Origin: Bacteroidota bacterium
Lineage (GTDB): Bacteria > Bacteroidota > Bacteroidia > Chitinophagales > Chitinophagaceae
Direction of reading: 5' to 3'
Assembly: GCA_947452905.1 (NCBI GenBank)
Contig: CANGEP010000013.1
Location: 1 to 40,770, forward strand
Length of the DNA stretch: 40,770 bases
Shown: piece by piece, positions 1 to 6,678 of the stretch
How positions within the stretch are numbered: position 1 is the stretch's first letter
How the letters are laid out: the number at the start of each line of letters is the position of its first letter
The notes under the pieces: generated by a model
What the model was told of the DNA's origin: nothing
Databases searched by the model: none
Seen by the model: only the letters and a program-made list of their open reading frames with translations
Translations under genes and position numbers: made by a program

Positions 1-144
1 GAATCATTAATGTTCGAGTTTAAAAATTCAATTCTTGCCTATAAACAAGATTACATAAATAATGGGAAAATGGCATATTTTGGATTACAAGTATATCAAA
101 AAGAGTTGATTGAATTAATTAAAAAAGAATATGATTTGGAATAA
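1..144 (+). CDS. MEVHH-family membrane protein, C-terminal end only
   Basis: An open frame runs from the window edge to a TAA at 142-144 and gives 47 residues. Its last part (Y-Q-K-E-L-I-E-L-I-K-K-E-Y) resembles the C-terminus of the next gene (a Y-Q-x-x-L stretch followed by a helix of Leu, Ile, Lys and Glu). It is followed by a terminator and then another MEVHH gene, which fits it being the upstream member of the array. The His-rich start and membrane segment would lie outside the window. The assignment rests on C-terminal similarity and position only. Confidence 0.6.
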   Translation, partial: ESLMFEFKNSILAYKQDYINNGKMAYFGLQVYQKELIELIKKEYDLE

Positions 145-175
145 AAAAAATTGCCAGTCGAAAATCCATATATTG

Positions 176-210
176 AAGGGTTTATGCTGTCAAAGGCATA
201 AACCCTTTTT
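176..210 (+). terminator. Rho-independent terminator
   Basis: A perfect 12-bp stem (AAGGGTTTATGC at 176-187 with its complement at 196-207) has an 8-nt loop and is followed by a T run. It ends the transcript of the partial gene at 1-144. The GGGTTTATG stem recurs at 5541 and 13609. Confidence 0.85.
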
Positions 211-235
211 GTTTGGACTAAAATCTGGTATGATT

Positions 236-260
236 TGTGCCAGATTTTGAGTTTTAGGGT
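236..260 (+). repeat. Short intergenic repeat (GCCAGATTTTG type)
   Basis: The sequence TGTGCCAGATTTTGAGTTTT belongs to a loose family of intergenic repeats with the core TGCCA(G/A)(G/A)TTTTG. Other copies are at 5580, 6503, 8374 and 10083. Most copies lie between a gene end and the promoter of a MEVHH gene. Function unknown. Confidence 0.5.
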
Positions 261-300
261 AAAATCAGAGATGAATAGAGCTGAAGGAGCGGAATTGCAA

Positions 301-333
301 ACATTATCTTATTTTCAACTATAATATTAAAAT
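301..333 (+). promoter_or_regulatory. Conserved upstream element of MEVHH genes, copy 1
   Basis: The stretch ACATTATCTTATTTTCAACT followed by ATAATATTAA lies directly before the ATG at 334. Near-identical copies precede the genes at 5700, 8488 and 11636, with a weaker one at 13693. TATAAT (320-325) ends 8 nt before the ATG. It is probably a promoter or translation-start region; no classical Shine-Dalgarno site is present. Confidence 0.65.
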
Positions 334-1125
334 ATGGAAGTACATCATCACTCACATCATCCAAAAAAGTGGAAAGAATACATAACTGAATTTTTGATGC
401 TTTTCTTGGCAGTTAGTATGGGTTTTATTGCTGAAAACTTAAGAGAAAAACATATTGAAGACGAGCGATCCGAAGAGTTAATGCACGCATTTATAAGCGA
501 TGTTAAAGAAAATCAAAAGCAATTAGATTCTTTAATCATAAATAATCAAATATTATCGCACTATTACGACTCAATGGCGTTTGATAACGGTTTTGGTAAA
601 AGGCAAGTTGATTTATTAAAACTAGCTGAAAATCTAGATTTAAAGATGTACCGTTTTATTAACAAAAAAACAATTTTCGAACAAATGAAAAGTTCGGGCG
701 CCTTAAGATATATTCAAGATAAAGAGATCTTAAAAAGCATGATAAGGTATGAGGAAAACGCTGATTATGCAGAAATAAGGTCAATGGATAATGAAACTGA
801 TCATTATAATAATAAGTTTAGAACTACAATAGATGAAATTTTGCCTTTGTCATTTTATAAATATATAAGTGACAGTAGTTTGAAAAAGATGACTAAAATG
901 GACTCTATAGTGAATCCAAGACGTTACGAAAATTATAAAATTTACGGTGCTGAAATTAAAAAGGATTTAGAGAATACAAAATTTACAAAAGAACAAATAA
1001 ATAGAATAGCCAAAGCATGGCATTTTAGAAGGGAACGACTTGTTTTTGGGTTACGATATCAAATTCAGCTAAATCAACAAGGAAAAGAATTACTTATACA
1101 AATTGAAAAAAAATATTCTCATTAA
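334..1125 (+). CDS. MEVHH-family single-pass membrane protein (B type)
   Basis: A 263-residue protein of unknown function. The His-rich start (MEVHHHSHHPKKW, residues 1-13) is followed by one hydrophobic segment at about 20-33, flanked by Glu19 and the motif A-E-N-L-R-E (33-38). By the positive-inside rule the Lys-rich N-terminus should be cytoplasmic and the remaining 225 residues periplasmic. These are mainly charged helices. The motif QMKSSGALRYI (117-127) marks the B subtype and is nearly identical in the gene at 13693. The spacing E-F...A-E-N-x-R-E aligns by eye with the membrane segment of DUF6090 proteins. It is the first gene of a run with gaps of 6, -1, 2 and -1 nt, read from the conserved element at 301. 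The His cluster could bind metal, but nothing shows this directly. Confidence 0.85.
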   Translation: MEVHHHSHHPKKWKEYITEFLMLFLAVSMGFIAENLREKHIEDERSEELMHAFISDVKENQKQLDSLIINNQILSHYYDSMAFDNGFGKRQVDLLKLAENLDLKMYRFINKKTIFEQMKSSGALRYIQDKEILKSMIRYEENADYAEIRSMDNETDHYNNKFRTTIDEILPLSFYKYISDSSLKKMTKMDSIVNPRRYENYKIYGAEIKKDLENTKFTKEQINRIAKAWHFRRERLVFGLRYQIQLNQQGKELLIQIEKKYSH

Positions 1126-1131
1126 TATAAT

Positions 1132-1860
1132 ATGGAAGTACATCACCCACACCACCCTACACACAAGAAGAAATGGTCAGAATACATTATTGAATTCATA
1201 ATGTTATTTGCAGCAGTTACCCTTGGATTTTTTGCCGAAAATATAAGAGAACATATTGCTGAAAAGAATAAGACCAAAGAATTATTAGAAGTAGTAGCTA
1301 AAGATTTTAAGAAAGACATGAAATCTATTGAATTTCATTTAAAGTTTAATGATTATCGAAGAAATATTTGTGATAGTCTTGATTCATTAATACAACTTCC
1401 AAATGATAAAATTGAACAACAGTTGTATTATCACTTAATGCATGAGTTTCCTCATATGTCTAAATTCACCTCATTTAGTAAAAGTAGAAATGAGGCCGAA
1501 TCTAAGGGCTATTTTACAAATAATAATGATATAGAATTAGCAAATTCTATTCATATGTATAATTATTTTAATGGGGAGCTAGACGCATTTTTTCAAACAG
1601 AAATGAACACCTTGTCAAATTATATTGATAATAAATATTACAAATACGTAGATCCTGATATTTTAAGAAAAGGGAAAGGACTTCCCAAAACTGGTTTCCC
1701 ATACAAAATGGGTATAAAGAAAATATCGGATGATGATATTAAGGAACTAAGAGTTCAACTTGTAACCAAATTTGATATTATAGATTATGAAAAACAATTA
1801 TTTGACTCTTTAAATTTTTATGCGAATAAATCAATTCAATTAATCGAAAAACAAAAATAA
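1132..1860 (+). CDS. MEVHH-family single-pass membrane protein (A type)
   Basis: A 242-residue paralogue starting MEVHHPHHPTHKKKW, with the hydrophobic segment at about 21-35 and A-E-N-I-R-E at 35-40. Its C-terminal region carries the A-subtype signature SRNEAESKGYF (118-128) and ends in DSLNFYANKSIQLIEK, a tail shared with the copies at 2630, 5700 and 11636. The start lies 6 nt after the previous stop, and the stop overlaps the next ATG (TAATG at 1858-1862), so translation of the two is probably coupled. Function unknown; I am sure of the gene and family, not of any role. Confidence 0.85.
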   Translation: MEVHHPHHPTHKKKWSEYIIEFIMLFAAVTLGFFAENIREHIAEKNKTKELLEVVAKDFKKDMKSIEFHLKFNDYRRNICDSLDSLIQLPNDKIEQQLYYHLMHEFPHMSKFTSFSKSRNEAESKGYFTNNNDIELANSIHMYNYFNGELDAFFQTEMNTLSNYIDNKYYKYVDPDILRKGKGLPKTGFPYKMGIKKISDDDIKELRVQLVTKFDIIDYEKQLFDSLNFYANKSIQLIEKQK

Positions 1861-2627
1861 TGGAAGTGCATCACCACACTCATCATCCAAAAAAGTGGAA
1901 AGAATACATAACTGAATTTTTCATGTTATTTATGGCAGTTTTTGCTGGATTTATGGCTGAATCTTATTTAGAATACAGAACCGAGCGCCATAAAGAGCAT
2001 GATTATTTAGCAAGTATGGTTAAAGACTTGCAATTGGATACTGCTGAAATGAATTATAAAATAAAGAATATGACAATGCTCATAGATACTTCTGAAGCGA
2101 TTAGTCATTTATTGACAAAAAAAGATATTAAAAGACATGATGCCTATCGAATATATAATGATGCTGTTTTCTTAGAAACAAAAGATTGCTTTTTACAATT
2201 TGCAAATGGAACAATTGATCAACTAAGGAATGCAGGTGGATTTAGAGTAATTCTCAATAAAGAAATAAATAATAAAATTAAAGACTACATTATTGAACAA
2301 GGTAGATTAAGTCTTCAAACTGAATTATTTAGAACTGAATGGACAAATTCGAAACATCAAAAACTAAATCTTTTGCATACATATATTTACATTTCAAATT
2401 GGAAAGATTTTAATAATCTAATAATTAAGGTTGACGAAACTTCACTTGATGAAATTAAAAATAGTTCAGGTAATTATTTTTTATCTAGCGATAGAAAAGA
2501 CTTATTAAAATATGCTAATTCAATTAGAAGTCAAAACGGGTATTTACAAGTGTATAAAATATTAACTAAAAATCAAATTCAAAAAGCCACAGAACTTATT
2601 AAATTAATTCAAGAAGAAATAAAATAA
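1860..2627 (+). CDS. MEVHH-family single-pass membrane protein (B type, divergent membrane exit)
   Basis: A 255-residue paralogue starting MEVHHHTHHPKKW. The hydrophobic segment at 20-33 is intact, but the usual A-E-N-x-R-E is replaced by A-E-S-Y-L-E-Y-R (33-40), the strongest deviation among intact copies. The B signature appears as QLRNAGGFRVI (121-131). The ATG overlaps the stop of the previous gene by one base, and the next copy begins 2 nt after its stop, so it sits inside a tight operon that alternates B, A, B, A. Function unknown. Confidence 0.85.
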   Translation: MEVHHHTHHPKKWKEYITEFFMLFMAVFAGFMAESYLEYRTERHKEHDYLASMVKDLQLDTAEMNYKIKNMTMLIDTSEAISHLLTKKDIKRHDAYRIYNDAVFLETKDCFLQFANGTIDQLRNAGGFRVILNKEINNKIKDYIIEQGRLSLQTELFRTEWTNSKHQKLNLLHTYIYISNWKDFNNLIIKVDETSLDEIKNSSGNYFLSSDRKDLLKYANSIRSQNGYLQVYKILTKNQIQKATELIKLIQEEIK

Positions 2628-2629
2628 AC

Positions 2630-3358
2630 ATGGAAGTACATCACCCGCACCACCCTACACATAAAAAGAAATGGGCTGAATATATTATTGAGTTTGTAAT
2701 GTTATTTACTGCTGTTACACTTGGTTTTTTTGCTGAAAATATAAGAGAGCATATTGCAGAAAACGAGAAAAAGAGTGAACTAATGAAAATTGTAGCTTTA
2801 GATCTGCAAAGAGATTTAAAACAGTTGGAATTTCATAAACAAGACTATGATGTTAAGTTTAAAGGTTGCGATAGCTTATTAAGTATAGTGGATATGAATC
2901 CAAAAGATATAAACATACATTCGTATTATGTACTATTAGCATCTAATTTGGGATATTGGAATTTCAATTCAAATGAAAAAAGTAGAAATGAAGCTGATTC
3001 AAAAGGTTACTTTAGAAATATTGAAGATACAGAAATAGCATTACTTATGTCAAAGTATAATTTTTTTCTGATAGACTATAGAACAGTAGAAGATGAAGCT
3101 TCAAGATTTCGTACAAAATTACTAGAAGAAATTCCAAACTTAACAGAAGTAAAGTATTATCAAAATATACCTACTATAGATTTTGATAAACTTCCTAATA
3201 AATTAGGCATAAAGCCATTAAACAAAGAGGCTATTAAAAAATTAAAATATTTAACTTATAATTTTAAACATTTAAACTGGGCTTTTAAAGGTGATATCGA
3301 TTCGCTAAGCTTATATGCAACCAAAGCAATTGAACTAATTAATAAAAAATATGAATAA
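2630..3358 (+). CDS. MEVHH-family single-pass membrane protein (A type)
   Basis: A 242-residue copy, the same length as the gene at 1132 and colinear with it: MEVHHPHHPTHKKKW start, hydrophobic segment at 21-35, A-E-N-I-R-E-H-I-A-E, and SRNEADSKGYF at exactly the same residues (118-128). The C-terminal tail is DSLSLYATKAIELINKK. The two are clearly products of a fairly recent duplication. Its stop codon overlaps the ATG of a decayed B-type copy (TAATG at 3356-3360), repeating the arrangement of the 1132/1860 pair. Confidence 0.85.
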   Translation: MEVHHPHHPTHKKKWAEYIIEFVMLFTAVTLGFFAENIREHIAENEKKSELMKIVALDLQRDLKQLEFHKQDYDVKFKGCDSLLSIVDMNPKDINIHSYYVLLASNLGYWNFNSNEKSRNEADSKGYFRNIEDTEIALLMSKYNFFLIDYRTVEDEASRFRTKLLEEIPNLTEVKYYQNIPTIDFDKLPNKLGIKPLNKEAIKKLKYLTYNFKHLNWAFKGDIDSLSLYATKAIELINKKYE

Positions 3359-3503
3359 TGGAAATATGTCACTATTCTCATCAACCCAAAAAATAGAAAA
3401 AGTATATAACTGAATTTTTACAATCCACTTAAGATACCTAATTGAATTACGTAAACAAGGAGTAGCTTTATAAAAATTAATAGAGCCAAAGTATAAGAAT
3501 TAG
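3358..3503 (+). pseudogene. Relic of a MEVHH-family gene (both ends kept, middle lost)
   Basis: From the ATG at 3358 the frame reads M-E-I-C-H-Y-S-H-Q-P-K-K, then a TAG (3394-3396) in place of the conserved Trp, then K-K-Y-I-T-E-F-L. This matches the family start residue for residue. After about 20 unmatched bases, a second frame from 3441 reads I-E-L-R-K-Q-G-V-A-L, a TAA, then K-L-I-E-P-K-Y-K-N and a stop at 3501-3503. That resembles the C-terminus of the gene at 334 (I-Q-L-N-Q-Q-G...I-E-K-K-Y). About 200 central codons are missing. Too short for an automatic call, but the match is specific. Confidence 0.75.
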
Positions 3504-3525
3504 AAAGTAATATTATACAATACAC

Positions 3526-4479
3526 ATGAAACAAATCTATTCTCTTTTTTTGCTTATACTTTTATCAAGTAAATCTTATAGCCAATCAAGCTATATACTT
3601 GATAAGAGTATATGTAATAATCCTCTTCGTGAATCATTAAAAAAATTACCTGAAATAAAAACTTCTAGTACTTGGTTTAAAGTATATAACGTAGGTAATA
3701 ATGTAATAGCAATTATTGAGCCATATAATTTTGAAGAAGCTATATGTTATTTAATTCTTGGAAAAAACAAAGCTTTACTTTTTGATACAGGTATTGGTGT
3801 TGAAAATATGTCAAGTTTAGTAAAACAATTAACATCTTTACCTATATTGGTTCTTAATTCCCACACACATTATGATCATATAGGAGGTAATTATGAATTT
3901 GAAAATGTCTTATCCTTAAATACCGATTTTACAAAGAAAAATTCAAATGAGGGATGGGACCATGAAGCAGTAAAGCATGAGGTTACAAATGAGGCTATTT
4001 GCCTTCAAAAAACAACAAGACTTGACACTGCAAATTATTTAATACGACCTTATAAAATTGCAAGATTTATAGTAAATGATGATGTAATTGATTTAGGGAA
4101 TAGAAAACTAAAAATTATCTCTATACCTGGGCATACCCCAGACGCAATTGCATTATTGGATAAAAGAAATGGTTATTTATGGACAGGGGACACCTATTAT
4201 GATGGCCCCATATATCTTTTTGCAAAAGAGACAAATCTTTTAGATTATCAAAATAGTGTTGTAAAAATTGCTAAAATTGCTCCAGAACTAAAAAAAGTTT
4301 TTCCTTCTCATAATAATCCTGTTTCTGATCCTAAAAGATTAATTGAATTAAAATTAGCTTTTGAAAAAATAAAAAATGGGATTGCGAAAAGTAAGATCGA
4401 TGAGGATAATGCAGTTCATTTTCAGTTTCAACATTTCGGTTTCAAAATAAATAAAGAACTATTAGAAAAAATAAAATAA
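3526..4479 (+). CDS. Secreted metallo-beta-lactamase-fold hydrolase
   Basis: A 317-residue protein with a signal peptide (about 1-20, ending S-Y-S-Q). It has the full MBL metal-binding set: HTHYDH at 113-118, His203 in PGHTPDA, Asp222 in TGDTYYDGP and a late His262 in PSHNNP. The fold catalyses zinc-dependent hydrolysis. The substrate cannot be told; H-x-H-x-D-H with G-H-T-P-D occurs in many classes, and the size also fits lactonases or other esterases. It starts 22 nt after the decayed MEVHH copy and ends 5 nt before the next intact one, so it seems to be carried in the array operon. I see no evidence that it is a drug-resistance enzyme. Confidence 0.85.
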   Translation: MKQIYSLFLLILLSSKSYSQSSYILDKSICNNPLRESLKKLPEIKTSSTWFKVYNVGNNVIAIIEPYNFEEAICYLILGKNKALLFDTGIGVENMSSLVKQLTSLPILVLNSHTHYDHIGGNYEFENVLSLNTDFTKKNSNEGWDHEAVKHEVTNEAICLQKTTRLDTANYLIRPYKIARFIVNDDVIDLGNRKLKIISIPGHTPDAIALLDKRNGYLWTGDTYYDGPIYLFAKETNLLDYQNSVVKIAKIAPELKKVFPSHNNPVSDPKRLIELKLAFEKIKNGIAKSKIDEDNAVHFQFQHFGFKINKELLEKIK

Positions 4480-4484
4480 AAAAT

Positions 4485-5237
4485 ATGGAAGTGCATCATC
4501 ATAGTCATAAACCCAAAAATTGGAAAGAATATATTACTGAGTTCATCATGTTGTTTGCTGCTGTTACATTGGGCTTTTTTGCAGAAAACGTTCGTGAAAA
4601 TTTATCGAATCGTGAAAAAGAAAAAGCAATTATTGAATCTTTAAAAGAAGATTTGACAAAGGATACTGCGCAATTAAATTATCTAATTAATGAGTATCCT
4701 ACTAAAATTAGCAACTGGAACGATTCATTACATTATTTAGTAGAACATAAAGCTATTAATGGTAATGAAGGGGTTATTATGCAAGCCTTAAATAATTGTA
4801 CCATTTGGGAATATTATTCACCAGGAGAAATAGCTTTAAGTTTAACACAAAGTACAGAGTCGATGAATTTAATTGAGAGTAAAAAGCTAAAAAAGAATCT
4901 ATTAGATTATCGAAAAAATGAAAAGTTTTTTTCCGAATATTTAAAGTTCATTGTAACAACTTTTCAACAAACCGATACGGCAACTTTATCGGTAGTTGAC
5001 TTTAAAACATACCGAAATATTATAGGAAAATCAACCCTGAACAATTTATATATGACATCTGAAAATATACCTGCCAATATAGTTTTTAACACTTACGACA
5101 TAAATATTTTTAAACGACATATAAGAAATATAGATAATGCTAATTTAAAAGTAGTTGATTTAAAAACTATTTATTCTATGTTACTAATTAATGAAATAAA
5201 TATTTTAAATATTATTAAAGAGGATTACAAAAATTGA
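4485..5237 (+). CDS. MEVHH-family single-pass membrane protein
   Basis: A 250-residue paralogue starting MEVHHHSHKPKNWKEY, with the hydrophobic segment at 20-33 and A-E-N-V-R-E at 33-38. The start is almost identical to those of the copies at 9282 and 14552. The C-terminal region is divergent: the B signature position reads S-L-T-Q-S-T-E-S-M-N-L-I-E (119-131), without the usual Ser-Gly/Thr-Gly pair. It lies 5 nt after the MBL hydrolase, so the two are probably co-transcribed. It is followed by 460 bases without an intact gene. Function unknown. Confidence 0.82.
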   Translation: MEVHHHSHKPKNWKEYITEFIMLFAAVTLGFFAENVRENLSNREKEKAIIESLKEDLTKDTAQLNYLINEYPTKISNWNDSLHYLVEHKAINGNEGVIMQALNNCTIWEYYSPGEIALSLTQSTESMNLIESKKLKKNLLDYRKNEKFFSEYLKFIVTTFQQTDTATLSVVDFKTYRNIIGKSTLNNLYMTSENIPANIVFNTYDINIFKRHIRNIDNANLKVVDLKTIYSMLLINEINILNIIKEDYKN

Positions 5238-5269
5238 GAATAAAAAAGTTTGGCAAAGAAAATAAATGA

Positions 5270-5474
5270 ACCCTATTCCCCGACTTAGATAGTGCTACAA
5301 TTTATTCTGAATGGCTAAATACGGCTCAAAATAACGAACCATTTGAAAAACAATCCCGGCCAAGTTTTCACTAAAAACGGGTTAAAAGAGGTGAAATATG
5401 AGAAATATAAATCTGTTTCAATCTTGTATCCTATTGATTATCAATATGTTACAACAAATAGAATGTTCCTTTAA
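5270..5474 (+). other. Coding-like scraps of unknown origin
   Basis: Two short overlapping frames look like protein remnants. One (5270-5374) contains D-L-D-S-A-T-I-Y-S-E-W-L-N. The other (5373-5474) contains K-Y-E-K-Y-K-S-V-S-I-L-Y-P-I-D-Y. I recognise neither, and neither has a start signal. They overlap the repeat at 5354, so part of the reading may be accidental. With the tRNA fragment, terminator and promoter that follow, they account for the gene-free stretch 5238-5699. Confidence 0.3.
5354..5386 (+). repeat. Intergenic repeat, CCGGCCAAGTT...AAAAACGGGTTAAA
   Basis: CCCGGCCAAGTTTT, six bases, then AAAAACGGGTTAAA. The copy at 6503 has the same ends with CTCTGCCAGGTT inserted in the middle. 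The difference is bounded by short direct repeats (CCAAGTT/CCAGGTT), so deletion or expansion by slippage is likely. Confidence 0.55.
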
Positions 5475-5477
5475 ACC

Positions 5478-5521
5478 CTCATAATCAGGGGGTCCCAGGA
5501 TCATGCCCTGGTGGGCCCACA
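5478..5521 (+). pseudogene. 3' half of a tRNA-Met (CAT anticodon), relic
   Basis: The spacing is exactly that of a tRNA from the anticodon loop onward: loop CTCATAA (5478-5484), 3' stem TCAGG, 5-nt variable loop GGGTC, T stem CCAGG, 7-nt loop ATCATGC, T stem CCTGG, acceptor strand TGGGCCC, discriminator A, then CA. The T loop has lost the TTC start and the acceptor lacks a partner: nothing upstream supplies the D arm or the 5' acceptor strand, so this cannot be a working tRNA. The anticodon loop and variable loop match elongator tRNA-Met. Such 3' fragments are typical of integrase attachment sites, but no integrase is present here. Confidence 0.65.
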
Positions 5522-5540
5522 GCCGAAAGGCTAGATTTTC

Positions 5541-5575
5541 AAGGGTTTATGAACTTATGTTCATAAACCCTTTTT
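5541..5575 (+). terminator. Rho-independent terminator
   Basis: A perfect 14-bp stem (AAGGGTTTATGAAC at 5541-5554 with 5559-5572), a TTAT loop and a T run. It is the same GGGTTTATG stem type as at 176 and 13609. It has no intact gene directly upstream, so it was probably copied together with the promoter module that follows. Confidence 0.85.
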
Positions 5576-5579
5576 GTTT

Positions 5580-5615
5580 TGGAACAGGTCTCTGCCAAGT
5601 TCCTGCCAAGTTTTG
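5580..5615 (+). repeat. Intergenic repeat, CTGCCAAGTT doubled
   Basis: CTGCCAAGTT occurs twice in tandem (5592-5601 and 5603-5612, separated by one C), followed by TTG. It belongs to the TGCCA(G/A)(G/A)TTTT repeat family between the terminator and promoter of the MEVHH module. Confidence 0.45.
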
Positions 5616-5666
5616 TTTTTTTAAGTGGGGACAGGGATGAATGGAGGCGATGTGGTGGAAATGCAG

Positions 5667-5699
5667 ACATTATCTTATTTTCAACTATAATATTATAAT
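5667..5699 (+). promoter_or_regulatory. Conserved upstream element of MEVHH genes, copy 2
   Basis: ACATTATCTTATTTTCAACT plus ATAATATTAT, ending at the ATG at 5700. It is essentially identical to the element at 301, including TATAAT (5686-5691) exactly 8 nt before the start codon. Confidence 0.65.
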
Positions 5700-6445
5700 A
5701 TGGAAGTACATCACCCACACCACCCAACACATAAAAAGAAATGGTCAGAGTACATTATTGAATTTGTAATGCTATTTACAGCAGTAACATTGGGATTTTT
5801 TGCAGAAAACATAAGAGAAGGGATTGCTGAGAATCATAAGAAAGAAGAATTGTTAGCTGCAGTGGTACATAATTTTAAAACTGACAAAGCAGAGATACAA
5901 GCACACCGCTTGATTGTAAAAAAAGGAATAGAGGTAGCTGATAATTTGATAAAACTGCTTCAAATAGATTACAAGTAAATAAAATTGAATTTTATACTAC
6001 AGTACTTAGCTATACCGAAGAATTTGAACTTGTTTTAAATGAGAAGACAAGAAACGATGCAGAAGCGAAGGGCTATTTTACCAAGGAAGGCATCAGTGAA
6101 ATGTCAAGTATACTGAACAAATACAATTATTTCTATAATGATTACAAGCAAATGAGTTTGGGTTGCTTGGAATCCTGTAAACGATTTTCAAATGATATAA
6201 TCATGGATGTACTTGACGCTAAACTAATTCAAAAAAGCGATTTTGTTTCGCTAAGCAATGGAAATACCAAGGACCCTGCATTTAATGGAAAACTAGAAAA
6301 ACCGATTGACAGTAAAATAGTTAAAAAAATTATATTTGATGCATGGGAAAGAAAAGCATTGTTAAATGGAGAGTTACTAGCTTTTGATTCCTTAGATTTA
6401 TATGCCAATAAGGCCATCGCAAAATTAAGTACTGAAAATAAATAA
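5700..6445 (+). pseudogene. Frameshifted MEVHH-family gene (A type)
   Basis: The first part (5700-5978) encodes a normal start, MEVHHPHHPTHKKKW, hydrophobic segment and A-E-N-I-R-E, then stops after LLQIDYK. Downstream coding continues without a break in another frame through N-D-A-E-A-K-G-Y-F, the A-type signature, to D-S-L-D-L-Y-A-N-K-A and the stop at 6443-6445. Restoring one base near 5955-5975 would give about 248 residues, the usual length. An ATG at 6101 opens only the C-terminal 114 residues. This is either a real one-base deletion or a sequencing error; the rest of the gene shows no other decay. Confidence 0.8.
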
Positions 6446-6502
6446 TGAAATGGTTGTGTTTATTTATAATTTTCAAATTCAAAATGGTAGCTTATTAAAT
6501 TT

Positions 6503-6545
6503 CCGGCCAAGTTCTCTGCCAGGTTTTTACCAAAAACGGGTTAAA
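6503..6545 (+). repeat. Intergenic repeat, full version
   Basis: CCGGCCAAGTTCTCTGCCAG followed by GTTTTTACC and AAAAACGGGTTAAA. This is the longest copy of the element at 5354 and shares CCGGCCA(A/G)GTT with the copy at 8374. The rest of the gene-free stretch 6446-6678 holds only a weak tRNA-like segment at 6555-6586 and the start region of the following fragment. Confidence 0.55.
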
Positions 6546-6678
6546 CCTAAAACCCTCAAAATCAGAGGTTATGCCCACTTGTCGGGATATATTAATAAAT
6601 TCTATATTGATAAATACCGTTTACATAAACACCTGTCATAAAATGTCTCAGTCTCAATTAATTAGATAATTTTACCCC

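Noticed and set aside
3526..4479. Metallo-beta-lactamase-fold gene as antibiotic resistance
   Set aside because: The metal motif is shared by many hydrolases, and nothing in sequence or context points to a beta-lactam substrate.
5539..5730. Minus-strand ORF of 63 codons
   Set aside because: It runs antisense through a terminator, a repeat and the promoter element of the 5700 gene; no protein-like features.
6450..6641. Plus-strand ORF of 63 codons after the frameshifted gene
   Set aside because: It is made of the intergenic repeat and the tRNA-like segment; the apparent protein has no family resemblance.
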